Part shown: positions 15,615 to 23,775 of the stretch, one piece after another
How the letters are laid out: every line of letters begins with the position of its first letter
Position numbering within the stretch: the first letter of the stretch is position 1
Source of the DNA: Bacillus sp. V3B
Lineage (GTDB): Bacteria > Bacillota > Bacilli > Bacillales > Cytobacillaceae
Direction: 5' to 3'
Assembly: GCF_024494465.1 (NCBI RefSeq)
Contig: NZ_JAETXM010000006.1
Location: 62,001-126,000 of the forward strand
Length of the DNA: 64,000 bases
The notes under the pieces: generated by a model
The model's database searches: none
The model's input: only the letters and a program-made list of their open reading frames with translations
What the model was told of the DNA's origin: nothing
Position numbers and translations under genes: made by a program

Positions 15615-16619
15615 ATGCTTTTAAAGAAAAATGAACAGAGGTTAATAGGACTTTTCATTGCAATTATTTTATTATTATTGTTAATGTGTGCCAGCATTGT
15701 GTATGGCTATACAGATACAACCTGGAAAATGGCTTGGGATGCTTTTCAAAGTCATAATGGATCAAATGAACATCTTGTCATTACAACTGTTCGATTGCCT
15801 AGAGCATTAATTGCTGCAGCGGTAGGTAGCAGTTTAGCCATCGCTGGTGTACTTTTGCAAACATTAACGAAAAATCCCCTTGCTTCGCCCGAAATATTTG
15901 GGATAAACTCAGGAGCTGGTTTTGCTGTCGTAATAGGGGTGACTCTATTCTCAATGGGAAACCTGCAAGCCTTTGCTTGGGTAGCGTTTTTAGGTGCAAC
16001 AGTAGCGGTTGTTGGAATTTACTCGATTGGATCAATTGGTAGAGAGGGACTGACTCCAATAAAGCTCACATTAGCGGGAGCTGCATTGACGGCGATGTTT
16101 TCTTCCTTGACCCAGGGGTTTCTTGTTATAAATGAATCAGCTTTAGAGCAAGTTTTGTTTTGGTTAGCGGGGTCTGTTCAGGGAAGAAAGCTTGAAATAT
16201 TAACTGCTCTATTACCTTATTTGTTAATTGGCTGGTTAGGATCCCTCTTCATTGCATCGAAAATGAATATATTATCAATGGGAGATGATGTTGCGAAAGG
16301 CCTAGGACTTAATACAGTTTTATTAAAAGTTGGAGCAGCTGTTATCATCATTCTATTGTCAGGTAGTTCGGTTGCCATTGCTGGACCGATTGCATTTATT
16401 GGAATTGTCACTCCCCATTTAACTCGTGCAATTGTAGGTATCGATCATCGCTGGGTGATTCCATTCTCAGGTCTACTCGGAGGTATTCTGTTGCTTGCCG
16501 CAGATATTTTGGCACGTTATGTAATGATGCCAGCGGAAGTTCCTGTTGGGGTTATGACGGCTATCATTGGAACGCCGTTCTTTATCTATATTGCAAGAAA
16601 GGGGTTTAACTCAAAATGA
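15615..16619 (+). CDS. Iron-siderophore ABC transporter permease, FecCD family (first subunit)
   Basis: A 334-aa FecCD/BtuC-type permease with 9-10 hydrophobic helices. It has the family signature RLPRALIAAAVGSSLAIAG near residue 60, then KNPLASPEIFGINSGA, and the ATPase-contact loop GDDVAKGLGLN near 222. It should form a heterodimer with the next protein. The two genes overlap by 4 bp. The fossil at 3350 derives from a relative of this gene. RBS GAAAGG precedes ATG 15615. Confidence 0.93.
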   Translation: MLLKKNEQRLIGLFIAIILLLLLMCASIVYGYTDTTWKMAWDAFQSHNGSNEHLVITTVRLPRALIAAAVGSSLAIAGVLLQTLTKNPLASPEIFGINSGAGFAVVIGVTLFSMGNLQAFAWVAFLGATVAVVGIYSIGSIGREGLTPIKLTLAGAALTAMFSSLTQGFLVINESALEQVLFWLAGSVQGRKLEILTALLPYLLIGWLGSLFIASKMNILSMGDDVAKGLGLNTVLLKVGAAVIIILLSGSSVAIAGPIAFIGIVTPHLTRAIVGIDHRWVIPFSGLLGGILLLAADILARYVMMPAEVPVGVMTAIIGTPFFIYIARKGFNSK

Positions 16620-17671
16620 GTTCTTATAAAAGTGTTAGATGGTTTAAGGGAAAAATCTCCTTTCTTTTAGATAAACGAGCGGCAAAAGTTTTTACGATAA
16701 TGGCTATTGCTACTTTGCTCACCTTTATTGTCAGTACGGGAATTGGCGAGATGAAAATTAACCCTCTCACAGTTATACAAGTGTTTTTTGGCGGGGGTAC
16801 GGAGATGGAACAACTCGTTGTTACGTCTTTTCGTTTGCCAAGAATTATTGTAGCGCTTATGGTAGGGATTTCATTAGCGGTGGCTGGTGGAATCCTCCAA
16901 GGGATGGTTAGAAATCCATTAGCATCTCCAGATATGTTAGGAATTACAGGAGGAGCAGCTGTTGCGGTTGTAGGGTTTTTAGCCTTTTTTAGTGATGATA
17001 ATAACGCTTTAACCGTAAGTATTAAGTGGATGCCTTTAGCTGCTTTTGTAGGGGCTGGAATTATAGCGATTACAATTTATAGACTAGCATGGAAAAATGG
17101 AATTTCACCGATTCGCCTTGTATTAATAGGAATTGGAATTTCAGCTCTTATGAAGGCTTTAACCACTTTAATGATGATATTAGGTCCTATTTATCGAGCT
17201 AGTCAAGCGAATATTTGGATTACGGGAACTGTAAACGGTTCGACTTGGGCTAATGTTCATATATTGGTTCCTTTGACTGTATTCCTTATTATAGTGGCAT
17301 TGATGCTAGCACGAAACATGAATGTTCAAGAACTTGGTGATGAGATTGCGACTGGAGTAGGAAGTCATGTTCAACGGCAGCGTTTTTTTCTCATGATGAT
17401 TAGTACGGCACTCATCGGAAGCTCTGTTGCTTTTGCCGGTGGAATCGGGTTCGTTGGATTAATGGCACCACATATGGCAAGAAGACTAGTTGGTTCTTCT
17501 TTTGGTGCATTATTACCTGTATCAGCACTAATTGGAGGGATTCTAGTCATGGTAGCGGATTTGATTGGAAGGACTTTATTTTCTCCATTAGAGATTCCAG
17601 CAGGTGTATTCACTGCGGGAATAGGAGCACCCTATTTTATATACTTGTTGTTTAAAACCCGGAATTCATAG
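16616..17671 (+). CDS. Iron-siderophore ABC transporter permease, FecCD family (second subunit)
   Basis: A 351-aa FecCD permease, FhuG/FecD-like. Signatures are FRLPRIIVALMVGISLAVAG near residue 75, RNPLASPDMLGITGGA, and the coupling loop GDEIATGVGSH near 240. ATG overlaps the stop of the first permease. The gap of about 115 bp to the ATPase gene contains no terminator, so co-transcription of all four importer genes is expected. Confidence 0.93.
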   Translation: MSSYKSVRWFKGKISFLLDKRAAKVFTIMAIATLLTFIVSTGIGEMKINPLTVIQVFFGGGTEMEQLVVTSFRLPRIIVALMVGISLAVAGGILQGMVRNPLASPDMLGITGGAAVAVVGFLAFFSDDNNALTVSIKWMPLAAFVGAGIIAITIYRLAWKNGISPIRLVLIGIGISALMKALTTLMMILGPIYRASQANIWITGTVNGSTWANVHILVPLTVFLIIVALMLARNMNVQELGDEIATGVGSHVQRQRFFLMMISTALIGSSVAFAGGIGFVGLMAPHMARRLVGSSFGALLPVSALIGGILVMVADLIGRTLFSPLEIPAGVFTAGIGAPYFIYLLFKTRNS

Positions 17672-17787
17672 AAAAACGGAAGCACCTCGAGCGGCTAGAC
17701 GCTGAAGCTAGCTAAATAGAAAAGTACGATTATATAGGATATAAAAATAAAAGTTTGAAAATAAAAGTTGTAAAAGGAGCGGGCAAA

Positions 17788-18609
17788 ATGGTGCAAGCAA
17801 TTGAAACGAAGAATTTAACCCTTTCATATGGAGATACCATCATTATTGACGAGTTAGATCTTAACATTCCAAAAGGAGAGATTACCGTTTTTATTGGAGG
17901 GAATGGTTGTGGGAAGTCTACACTTCTTCGCTCAATAGCACGCTTATTAAAGCCGAAAACAGGAGTTGTTTTATTAGAAGGAGAAGCGATTGCAAAAATG
18001 TCAACAAAAGATGTAGCTAAGCAAATGGCGATCCTTCCACAATCACCTGTAGCTCCTGAAGGTCTAACTGTCTTACAGCTTGTTAAGCAAGGACGCTACC
18101 CATATCAAACATGGCTCAAGCAGTGGACTGAAGAAGATGAGGAGAAGGTGAACAACGCTTTAGCCGCTACAGGTATTGAAAATTTAAAAGACCGACTTGT
18201 AGATGCCTTATCTGGTGGACAACGTCAAAGAGCATGGATTGCGATGACCTTAGCTCAGGACACGGATATTATTCTTCTTGATGAACCAACTACTTATCTT
18301 GACATGACACATCAAATTGAGATTCTGGACCTTCTATTTGAACTGAATGAAAAGGAAAAAAGAACGATTGTCATGGTGTTGCATGACTTGAACTTAGCCT
18401 GTCGCTATGCTCATAATATTGTCGCGATAAATGAAGGGGGAATTTTTGCACAAGGGAAACCTGAATATGTGATAAATTCTAATTTGGTGAAAAAGGTGTT
18501 TGGAATGGAATGCGAAATTACAATTGATCCTCTATTTGGGACCCCATTGTGTATTCCTTACGGGAAGGGAAGAAATATTCTAAAGCAAGTAGGAATTTCT
18601 CATGCTTGA
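17788..18609 (+). CDS. Iron-siderophore ABC transporter ATPase
   Basis: A 273-aa FecE/FhuC-type ATPase. Walker A is [10 protein letters not shown] (about residue 38), the ABC signature is [13 protein letters not shown], Walker B is [13 protein letters not shown], and the switch histidine is in [12 protein letters not shown]. It powers import through the FecCD pair. ATG 17788 with AAAGGAG 8 bp upstream is preferred over an upstream TTG at 17755 that lacks a site. It overlaps the FhuF-like gene by 8 bp. Confidence 0.94.
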   Translation: MVQAIETKNLTLSYGDTIIIDELDLNIPKGEITVFIGGNGCGKSTLLRSIARLLKPKTGVVLLEGEAIAKMSTKDVAKQMAILPQSPVAPEGLTVLQLVKQGRYPYQTWLKQWTEEDEEKVNNALAATGIENLKDRLVDALSGGQRQRAWIAMTLAQDTDIILLDEPTTYLDMTHQIEILDLLFELNEKEKRTIVMVLHDLNLACRYAHNIVAINEGGIFAQGKPEYVINSNLVKKVFGMECEITIDPLFGTPLCIPYGKGRNILKQVGISHA

Positions 18610-19375
18610 TGTCCTTAATAAAGACGAAATAGAACAATTAAGACCGTTGCGTTTATCAACGGAGGAAAAGTTATCAGAGCTATCCATTCCATTAAATGCG
18701 TTAGTAGATGAAAATGTTTTGTTGTGGTATATGGAGAAAGTAGGTGCCCATATTGGGTCTCCTAATTTGCAGGTGACTGCTTCCATTTTCGTCAAAAGAT
18801 ACGCTTTTTTAGCGGTGATCTATTTATATGGAATCACCGCATGGAATAAAAAATTAAATGCTTCTTTAAATAATATAAGCATTCAAACAGAAGAAGCAGA
18901 AGATCTGTGGTTACCGAAATTTTATTTTCACAATATTAAAATAGAAATAGCTGAGGAAAACAGATATCAATGGAGGGAAGAAGCGCTAAAGGATTTTTTT
19001 TCTGAAAATGTTCATGTCCTTATTGATCAATTAGCAAAAGTGACAAAGCAGTCGAAGCTTATTCTTTGGGAGAATATTGCTATTTATCTATTCTGGTTAT
19101 ATGAATCAGTGTTGCAAAAATTAGATAATGAAGAATTACGAAATCGAGCAAAAGAAGATTTCCATTATCTCGTTTATGAAGCACCTGGAAGTCTCTTTGG
19201 AAACGATCATGAAAATCTGATTAAAAGATATTACCATAACAAAAGGTATAAAGCGCATTTGCAAGAAGAAGTTCGTGTGAGAACTACCTGTTGTTTTTCC
19301 TATCTACTAGAAGGAGCAACTAATCGTTGTAAAACATGTCCACAAACATGTAATGTGAAAAGAAGGAAGGAATAA
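18602..19375 (+). CDS. fhuF: FhuF-like 2Fe-2S ferric siderophore reductase
   Basis: A 257-aa protein with the FhuF C-terminal cluster motif CC-x10-C-x2-C ([11 protein letters not shown]...RCKTC, about residues 228-243), which ligates an unusual 2Fe-2S cluster. The N-terminal body is helical, as in FhuF/IucA-C-domain proteins. FhuF-type enzymes reduce imported ferric hydroxamates so iron is released in the cytoplasm. This fits its place as the last importer gene, overlapping the ATPase stop by 8 bp. The symbol reflects the domain family. Confidence 0.85.
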   Translation: MLDVLNKDEIEQLRPLRLSTEEKLSELSIPLNALVDENVLLWYMEKVGAHIGSPNLQVTASIFVKRYAFLAVIYLYGITAWNKKLNASLNNISIQTEEAEDLWLPKFYFHNIKIEIAEENRYQWREEALKDFFSENVHVLIDQLAKVTKQSKLILWENIAIYLFWLYESVLQKLDNEELRNRAKEDFHYLVYEAPGSLFGNDHENLIKRYYHNKRYKAHLQEEVRVRTTCCFSYLLEGATNRCKTCPQTCNVKRRKE

Positions 19376-19644
19376 ATTGAATGATTCATTTCTCGAACAA
19401 TTCGATGCGTTATTATAAAACACACTGAACTACTTATTAGAAAGGCAATTCCTGAGCCAACGGAAAAATAAAAATTTGGCTCTGTATACTTATATCAGTA
19501 AGTCTACGTCAACCCGGTCGAAACAATGGAATGGACTTTATCCCCTATAGAACTACTAAAAATTTAAAGGAGAATCACTTCTTATCTAGAAAGTAATTAT
19601 GGAAGGATCAAAATAAGGTTTCATAATACATAGGGGGTTGCGGC

Positions 19645-20415
19645 ATGGATTTGCAGTTATCTGGTAAAAAAGCGCTCATTACAGGAGGGAGTAAGGGAAT
19701 TGGTAAAGCGATTGCTCGCCAATTGGCTTTAGAAGGTGTCGATTGTACAATATGTTCTAGAAATGAATTAGCGTTGAAGGAAACGGCGGCAGAATTAGCT
19801 GAGGAAACAGGTAGAAGTATCTATCCAATAGTGGCGGATACCGGTAACCCGGATTCTATAATAAATTTAGTGGAACAAGCGGCAGCTGTAATGGGTGGTA
19901 TTGATATCTTGGTGAATAATGGGGCACGTGTAAGTGGAGGAGAGCCTGAAGATTTCAATCATGTAAAAGATGAGCTCATTTTAAAAGATTTTGAAGAAAA
20001 GTTTATGGGCTATTTTCGTTGTACAAGAGCCGTTGCTCCTCATATGATTAAGAATAATTGGGGACGTATTATTAATGTGAGTGGTATGGCTGCCAGGAAT
20101 GCTGGAAGTATTAGTGCTGGTGCTCGTAATGTATCTGTTGTTCATTTAACTAAATCTTCTTCAGTCGAGTTAGGGAAACATGGGATTACTGTTAATGCTG
20201 TTTATCCAGGTATTACAGAAACAGAAACAACTAGAGAACGATTTCCGAATGAGGAAGATTTACGCAAAGTAGCTGAAATGAATTCAATTGGTCGCTTAGT
20301 TAAAGCTGAGGATATAGCGAACGTGATTACATTCTTAGCCTCGCCGTTGTCAGTTTCTATTACTGGTGACGTCATTTCCGTAACTGGAGGAACAGGCAGT
20401 GCTGTTCATTATTAA
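19645..20415 (+). CDS. Short-chain dehydrogenase/reductase with degenerate active site
   Basis: A 256-aa SDR with the Rossmann start ITGGSKGIGKAIARQLALEG, the NNGA motif (VNNGARVSGG near residue 90), and the post-catalytic ITVNAVYPG. Aligned by its HLTKS...ITVNA segment, the canonical Tyr-x3-Lys (YxxxK) is replaced by Ala-x3-Asn in SAGARNVSVVHLTK. Related SDRs with RN in this place exist, so it may be a real subfamily rather than decay. The substrate is unknown. It stands alone, with AGGGGG before the ATG and hairpins downstream. Confidence 0.85.
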   Translation: MDLQLSGKKALITGGSKGIGKAIARQLALEGVDCTICSRNELALKETAAELAEETGRSIYPIVADTGNPDSIINLVEQAAAVMGGIDILVNNGARVSGGEPEDFNHVKDELILKDFEEKFMGYFRCTRAVAPHMIKNNWGRIINVSGMAARNAGSISAGARNVSVVHLTKSSSVELGKHGITVNAVYPGITETETTRERFPNEEDLRKVAEMNSIGRLVKAEDIANVITFLASPLSVSITGDVISVTGGTGSAVHY

Positions 20416-20555
20416 AACACCGATCCTTTTGAAGTAGAGTGGAGAATAATTGGTAAAAAAACGATTCCTTCTTCAGATAGCGTGTATTTCTCGATAGGAG
20501 TTTTAATAGTTAAGAGAAATAATTTAAAGATAGTGATGATAATGTTTTAAAGTCA

Positions 20556-20585
20556 GGAGCCAATTCCTATAAACGGAGTGGCTCC
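20556..20585. terminator. Terminator hairpin 1 of 3
   Basis: GGAGCCA (20556-20562) pairs with TGGCTCC (20579-20585), followed by TTTAG. It is the first of three hairpins in the 527-bp gap between the SDR gene and purU. Confidence 0.65.
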
Positions 20586-20662
20586 TTTAGCTATTATTTT
20601 GTATTATTTCATGCACGGGAGAAATGTCACATCAATACAAAAGCATTCTAAAGCAGCTTAAA

Positions 20663-20700
20663 ATATAAAGCCGATAGCATGATGGCTATCGGCTTTATAT
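20663..20700. terminator. Terminator hairpin 2 of 3 (16-bp perfect stem)
   Basis: ATATAAAGCCGATAGC (20663-20678) pairs exactly with GCTATCGGCTTTATAT (20685-20700) around an ATGATG loop. Confidence 0.75.
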
Positions 20701-20767
20701 TTTAATTGGAGGAACAAGGAAAGTAGAAAATTTGTCCTATTGTAAAGGTTATTGTAAAATCAGGACA

Positions 20768-20820
20768 AGATAAGTGAAAGAGCCTAATCGCTTAAATGGT
20801 TTAGGCCCTTTCACTTATCT
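20768..20820. terminator. Terminator hairpin 3 of 3
   Basis: AGATAAGTGAAAGAGCCTAA (20768-20787) pairs with 20801-20820 with a single mismatch. The distance to purU (about 120 bp) leaves room for its promoter. Confidence 0.7.
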
Positions 20821-20942
20821 AATTTTTTGTATAGCATTCAAGTAAAATAAGAATTTTCTTGCGTGTCAATAGACCATGATTTGAAAAAACCCCAATTATT
20901 TGTATGGTACTTGGCACCTAAAATACATAAAAGGAGAGTCAC

Positions 20943-21842
20943 ATGAAAACGGTTAGTCAAGATCAGCTTCGTGCATTTAAAGAAAATCGAAAAAATAGAG
21001 GGCGCTTACTAATCAATTGTCCGGATCAACCGGGTATTGTAGCGGCTGTATCAAAGTTTCTTTTCGAAAATAATGCAAACATTATTGAATCTAGTCAATA
21101 TACAACCAATCCAGAAGGCGGAAACTTTTTCATGCGAGTTGAATTTGAATGTCCTGGATTATTAGGGAAAAAAGAAGAGATGAAGAGTCAATTTCAAATC
21201 ATAGCCGATACATTCTCGATGGAATGGAAAATAGCATTTGTACATGATTTGAAGAAGACCGCTATTTTTGTATCAAAAGAGCTTCATTGCTTACGTGAGC
21301 TTTTGTGGGAATGGCAGAATGGTGATTTACTTACTGACATTGCTCTTGTCGTAAGCAATCATGAGGTCGCAAGAGATATTGTAGAATCCATGGATATTCA
21401 TTTCTTTTATATACCAGCAAGTAAAGAAAATAGAAAAGAAGTAGAAGAAAAACAATTACAGGTTTTAAAGGAATTTGATGTCGACTTAACGATATTAGCA
21501 AGGTATATGCAAATTTTGACACCTTCTTTTGTAGAGGCTCAACCATTTAAGGTTATTAATATTCATCATTCTTTCCTACCGGCTTTTGTTGGTGCAAGAC
21601 CTTATGATCGTGCCTATCAACGGGGGGTAAAAATAATTGGTGCAACGTCCCATTATGTAACGAATGATCTTGATGAAGGACCGATTATTGAGCAAGATAT
21701 TATGCGCGTTGATCACCGAGACAACATTGACGATCTAAAAAAGATTGGACGCTCTATTGAACGAAGTGTCTTAGCAAGAGCCGTTAAATGGCATCTAGAA
21801 GATCGAATTATTGTTCATGAAAATAAAACAATTGTTTTTTAA
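20943..21842 (+). CDS. purU: Formyltetrahydrofolate deformylase
   Basis: A 299-aa protein with an N-terminal ACT domain (LLINCPDQPGIVAAVSKFL, about residues 21-40) and a C-terminal formyltransferase-like hydrolase domain. The catalytic region INIHHSFLPAFVGARPY lies near residue 205 and GATSHYVTNDLDEGPII follows. It hydrolyses 10-formyl-THF to THF and formate, balancing one-carbon pools. Length and domain order are standard. AAAGGAGAG precedes ATG 20943. Confidence 0.95.
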   Translation: MKTVSQDQLRAFKENRKNRGRLLINCPDQPGIVAAVSKFLFENNANIIESSQYTTNPEGGNFFMRVEFECPGLLGKKEEMKSQFQIIADTFSMEWKIAFVHDLKKTAIFVSKELHCLRELLWEWQNGDLLTDIALVVSNHEVARDIVESMDIHFFYIPASKENRKEVEEKQLQVLKEFDVDLTILARYMQILTPSFVEAQPFKVINIHHSFLPAFVGARPYDRAYQRGVKIIGATSHYVTNDLDEGPIIEQDIMRVDHRDNIDDLKKIGRSIERSVLARAVKWHLEDRIIVHENKTIVF

Positions 21843-21861
21843 ATAATGGTTTATATTGAAG

Positions 21862-21900
21862 AAGGGTGCTGTCCAGTGAAACCTGGATAGTGCCTTATTT
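21862..21900 (+). terminator. Probable purU terminator
   Basis: GGTGCTGTCCAG pairs imperfectly with CTGGATAGTGCC around TGAAAC, followed by TTATTTT. Confidence 0.6.
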
Positions 21901-21930
21901 TCGATTTTATGGAATTATGAGGTGAGGGGT

Positions 21931-22241
21931 ATGGAAAAACAGAGATTTAAATTAAGCTATATCATAGTCTTTTTTGTTTGTTTAGTGGTGATAATTTCTC
22001 TAGTCATGACCGATTTAATGTATTTGCCATCGTGTTTGCTAGCGTACTTGATCGAGTAGGAAAAAAGTTCCCATCTTTGACAGGAAACGGTCAGTTGATC
22101 TCAGGTTTGAAATATGAGAAGCCAGAATCAAAATACGATATTGGCAACATGGGTGCTGGTTTATTAGCTGCCTTGACATTCTTCACAGTTGGTTCGCTTT
22201 TAGGTGATTTCCTACCGCTACATCGTCTTGTTACCGATTGA
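21931..22241 (+). pseudogene. Decayed 2-hydroxycarboxylate (malate/citrate) transporter fragment
   Basis: ATG 21931, behind a good AGGTGAGG site, opens MEKQRFKLSYIIVFFVCL but stops at 22057. A second frame carries on with FNVFAIVFASVLDRVGKKFP, then LTGNGQLI and later GAGLLAALTFFTVGSLLGDF, to a stop at 22241. The G-K-K-F-P-x-L-T-G-N-G segment and the LLG-x-F end are typical of 2HCT carriers (MaeN/CitS type). At least one frameshift and a large 3' loss make it non-functional. Confidence 0.65.
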
Positions 22242-22410
22242 GGGCATGCTAGCAAAGGTTTTGATTGTTTTGGCTGCCATGCTTACTGCAGCAAATACCA
22301 CGATATTCTCGCTCCAATTCAATACGGAACCTGACCTTGTATCCTACAGTACATTAATTACCACGTTGATGAGTATTGTGACGATTCCTTTGCTACTGTC
22401 GATACTATAG
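22242..22410 (+). pseudogene. C-terminal fragment of an AEC-family transporter
   Basis: The frame reads GMLAKVLIVLAAMLTAANTT, then IFSLQFNTEPDLVSYSTLIT and IPLLLSIL to a stop. This matches the last two helices of auxin-efflux-carrier-type malate/malonate permeases (P-x-A-x-N-T ... D-x-x-x-x-S-x-x-I-x-T-x-x-S). The N-terminal portion is absent. Its fusion to the preceding 2HCT fragment is a deletion junction, not a real chimera. Confidence 0.6.
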
Positions 22411-22667
22411 TCTATAGTAATGGGCAATTGGAAGACTCATTTCACTTCTTTCTTGATAAACTCTATATTTAATATGTCTTTCTTTATCGTTATTAAACAT
22501 TAATTGCGAATTTCGATGAAAAGGTATGATCCTTTCTGCTTTATTAATTGGAAGCGCACTTCAATTTATGGTGTTTCAAATATTAGGAAAATACACCTAT
22601 TTTTTTCATTGACACGCTTCCTTTTCTCAGATACATTAACATAGGTATATTTTTTTAGGAGGGTATA

Positions 22668-23285
22668 ATGGAGACTCAGAATTACACACAAGTAAAAATA
22701 ACAACAGCAGATCCATCTGCGCTAGGCTTATTTGGTCTCGCGATGGTGACTTTTGTGGCGTCGTCACAAAAACTAGGTTTAACAGAGGGACTTTCTTTTA
22801 TCTTGCCGTGGGCATTTTTCTTAGGTGGCCTAGCACAGTTATTTGCTTCGTTTCTAGACGCAAAGCATAACAATACATTTGGGACCACTGCATTTGGAGC
22901 ATTCGGACTATTTTGGTTCGGTGTCGGAACAACCTGGTTGATTCAGTTAGGGTATTTCGGTGAAAACCTGGCTGCAGATGGAGATGTTAAACAGCTTGGA
23001 TTTGCGTTTATTGGATATTTAATTTTTAGTATCTTTATGACGGTTGGAGCTATGGAAACACATAAAGTTTTATTCTTCATTTTTGTCTTGATTGATTTTT
23101 TATTTATTGGATTATCTTTGAGTTCTTTTGGCATTATGCATGATGCAACGCATATGTTCGCTGCAATAGCAGAAATGGGTATTGCCCTGCTATCTTTCTA
23201 TGGCTCAGCGGCGGCCGTTTTAAATACACACTTCGGACAAGTTGTATTACCAGTAGGGAAACCATTTGGGATTTTTAAGAAATAA
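22668..23285 (+). CDS. Acetate/succinate transporter, GPR1/FUN34/YaaH (SatP) family
   Basis: A 205-aa protein with six hydrophobic helices. It has a family-type start (TADPSALGLFGLAMVTFV; the usual NPAPLGL is DPSALGL here) and the internal FFLGGLAQLFASFLDAKHNNT and FGAFGLFWFGVG segments. Members carry acetate and small monocarboxylates with protons. It is monocistronic, with AGGAGGG before ATG 22668 and a strong terminator after it. The 22411-22667 stretch upstream shows no gene. Confidence 0.9.
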   Translation: METQNYTQVKITTADPSALGLFGLAMVTFVASSQKLGLTEGLSFILPWAFFLGGLAQLFASFLDAKHNNTFGTTAFGAFGLFWFGVGTTWLIQLGYFGENLAADGDVKQLGFAFIGYLIFSIFMTVGAMETHKVLFFIFVLIDFLFIGLSLSSFGIMHDATHMFAAIAEMGIALLSFYGSAAAVLNTHFGQVVLPVGKPFGIFKK

Positions 23286-23353
23286 TATTGTTTGAAATGG
23301 TATTTGAATTCTATTGATGAATTCACTTTTAATATAAGAATTAATAGGAAGAA

Positions 23354-23381
23354 GGCACTCGATATTTCGAGTGCCTTTTTT
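23354..23381 (+). terminator. Terminator of the acetate transporter gene
   Basis: GGCACTCGA-TATT-TCGAGTGCC followed by TTTTTT. Confidence 0.9.
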
Positions 23382-23422
23382 CTAGTTTTTGCAGTATCCA
23401 AATGAAAATACGTTCATTATTT

Positions 23423-23615
23423 TTAACTTCATTCAGCAGAAGTCCTCCACTTCTGTTAGTGGGGGATGAATGCAAAAAGCTCTCTGATTCAGTGGGGGTT
23501 CAAACCCCGACTGAATGAAGTTAAGCCTCCGGCGGATGCCTCGGATTTTTTAAAGGTAATTTATCGAGCGAGCTCGATAAAAATCCGGGCGCAAATTCGG
23601 CGGGGCGAATTTGAT
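23423..23615 (+). repeat. HEARO-like structured RNA repeat, copy 2 (193 bp)
   Basis: Same boundaries and helices as copy 1 (TTAACTTCATTCAGC start, GCGAATTTGAT end). It lacks the 35-nt segment after the first helix strand and has a few point changes (for example GACTGAATGAAG). It lies between the acetate transporter and the NarK-like gene. Confidence 0.7.
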
Positions 23616-23723
23616 CCTGCTTTGAAGGCCTATGGGAAGGTTTGTCTCTTTATTAAGTCATTAAAATTTTGATTTTTCTTTCAAAATAAACGTTACATAA
23701 TCTGACATAAACAAGGACGTAAA

Positions 23724-23740
23724 TGTTACTTTATGTAACA
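23724..23740. promoter_or_regulatory. TnrA/GlnR-type box upstream of the NarK-like gene
   Basis: TGTTACTTTATGTAACA fits TGTNA-N7-TNACA exactly and is itself nearly palindromic. It lies 36 bp before the transporter start. It predicts control by nitrogen status. Confidence 0.75.
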
Positions 23741-23775
23741 ATAATTAAAATATGTATTTTGGAGGTGCGTTTTAA

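Noticed and set aside
17675-17712. Palindrome-like fragment (CGGAAGCACCTCGAGCGGC...) between permease and ATPase genes
   Set aside because: It vaguely recalls Bacillus REP-type repeats but occurs once here and has no clear stem or U-run, so no separate feature is claimed.
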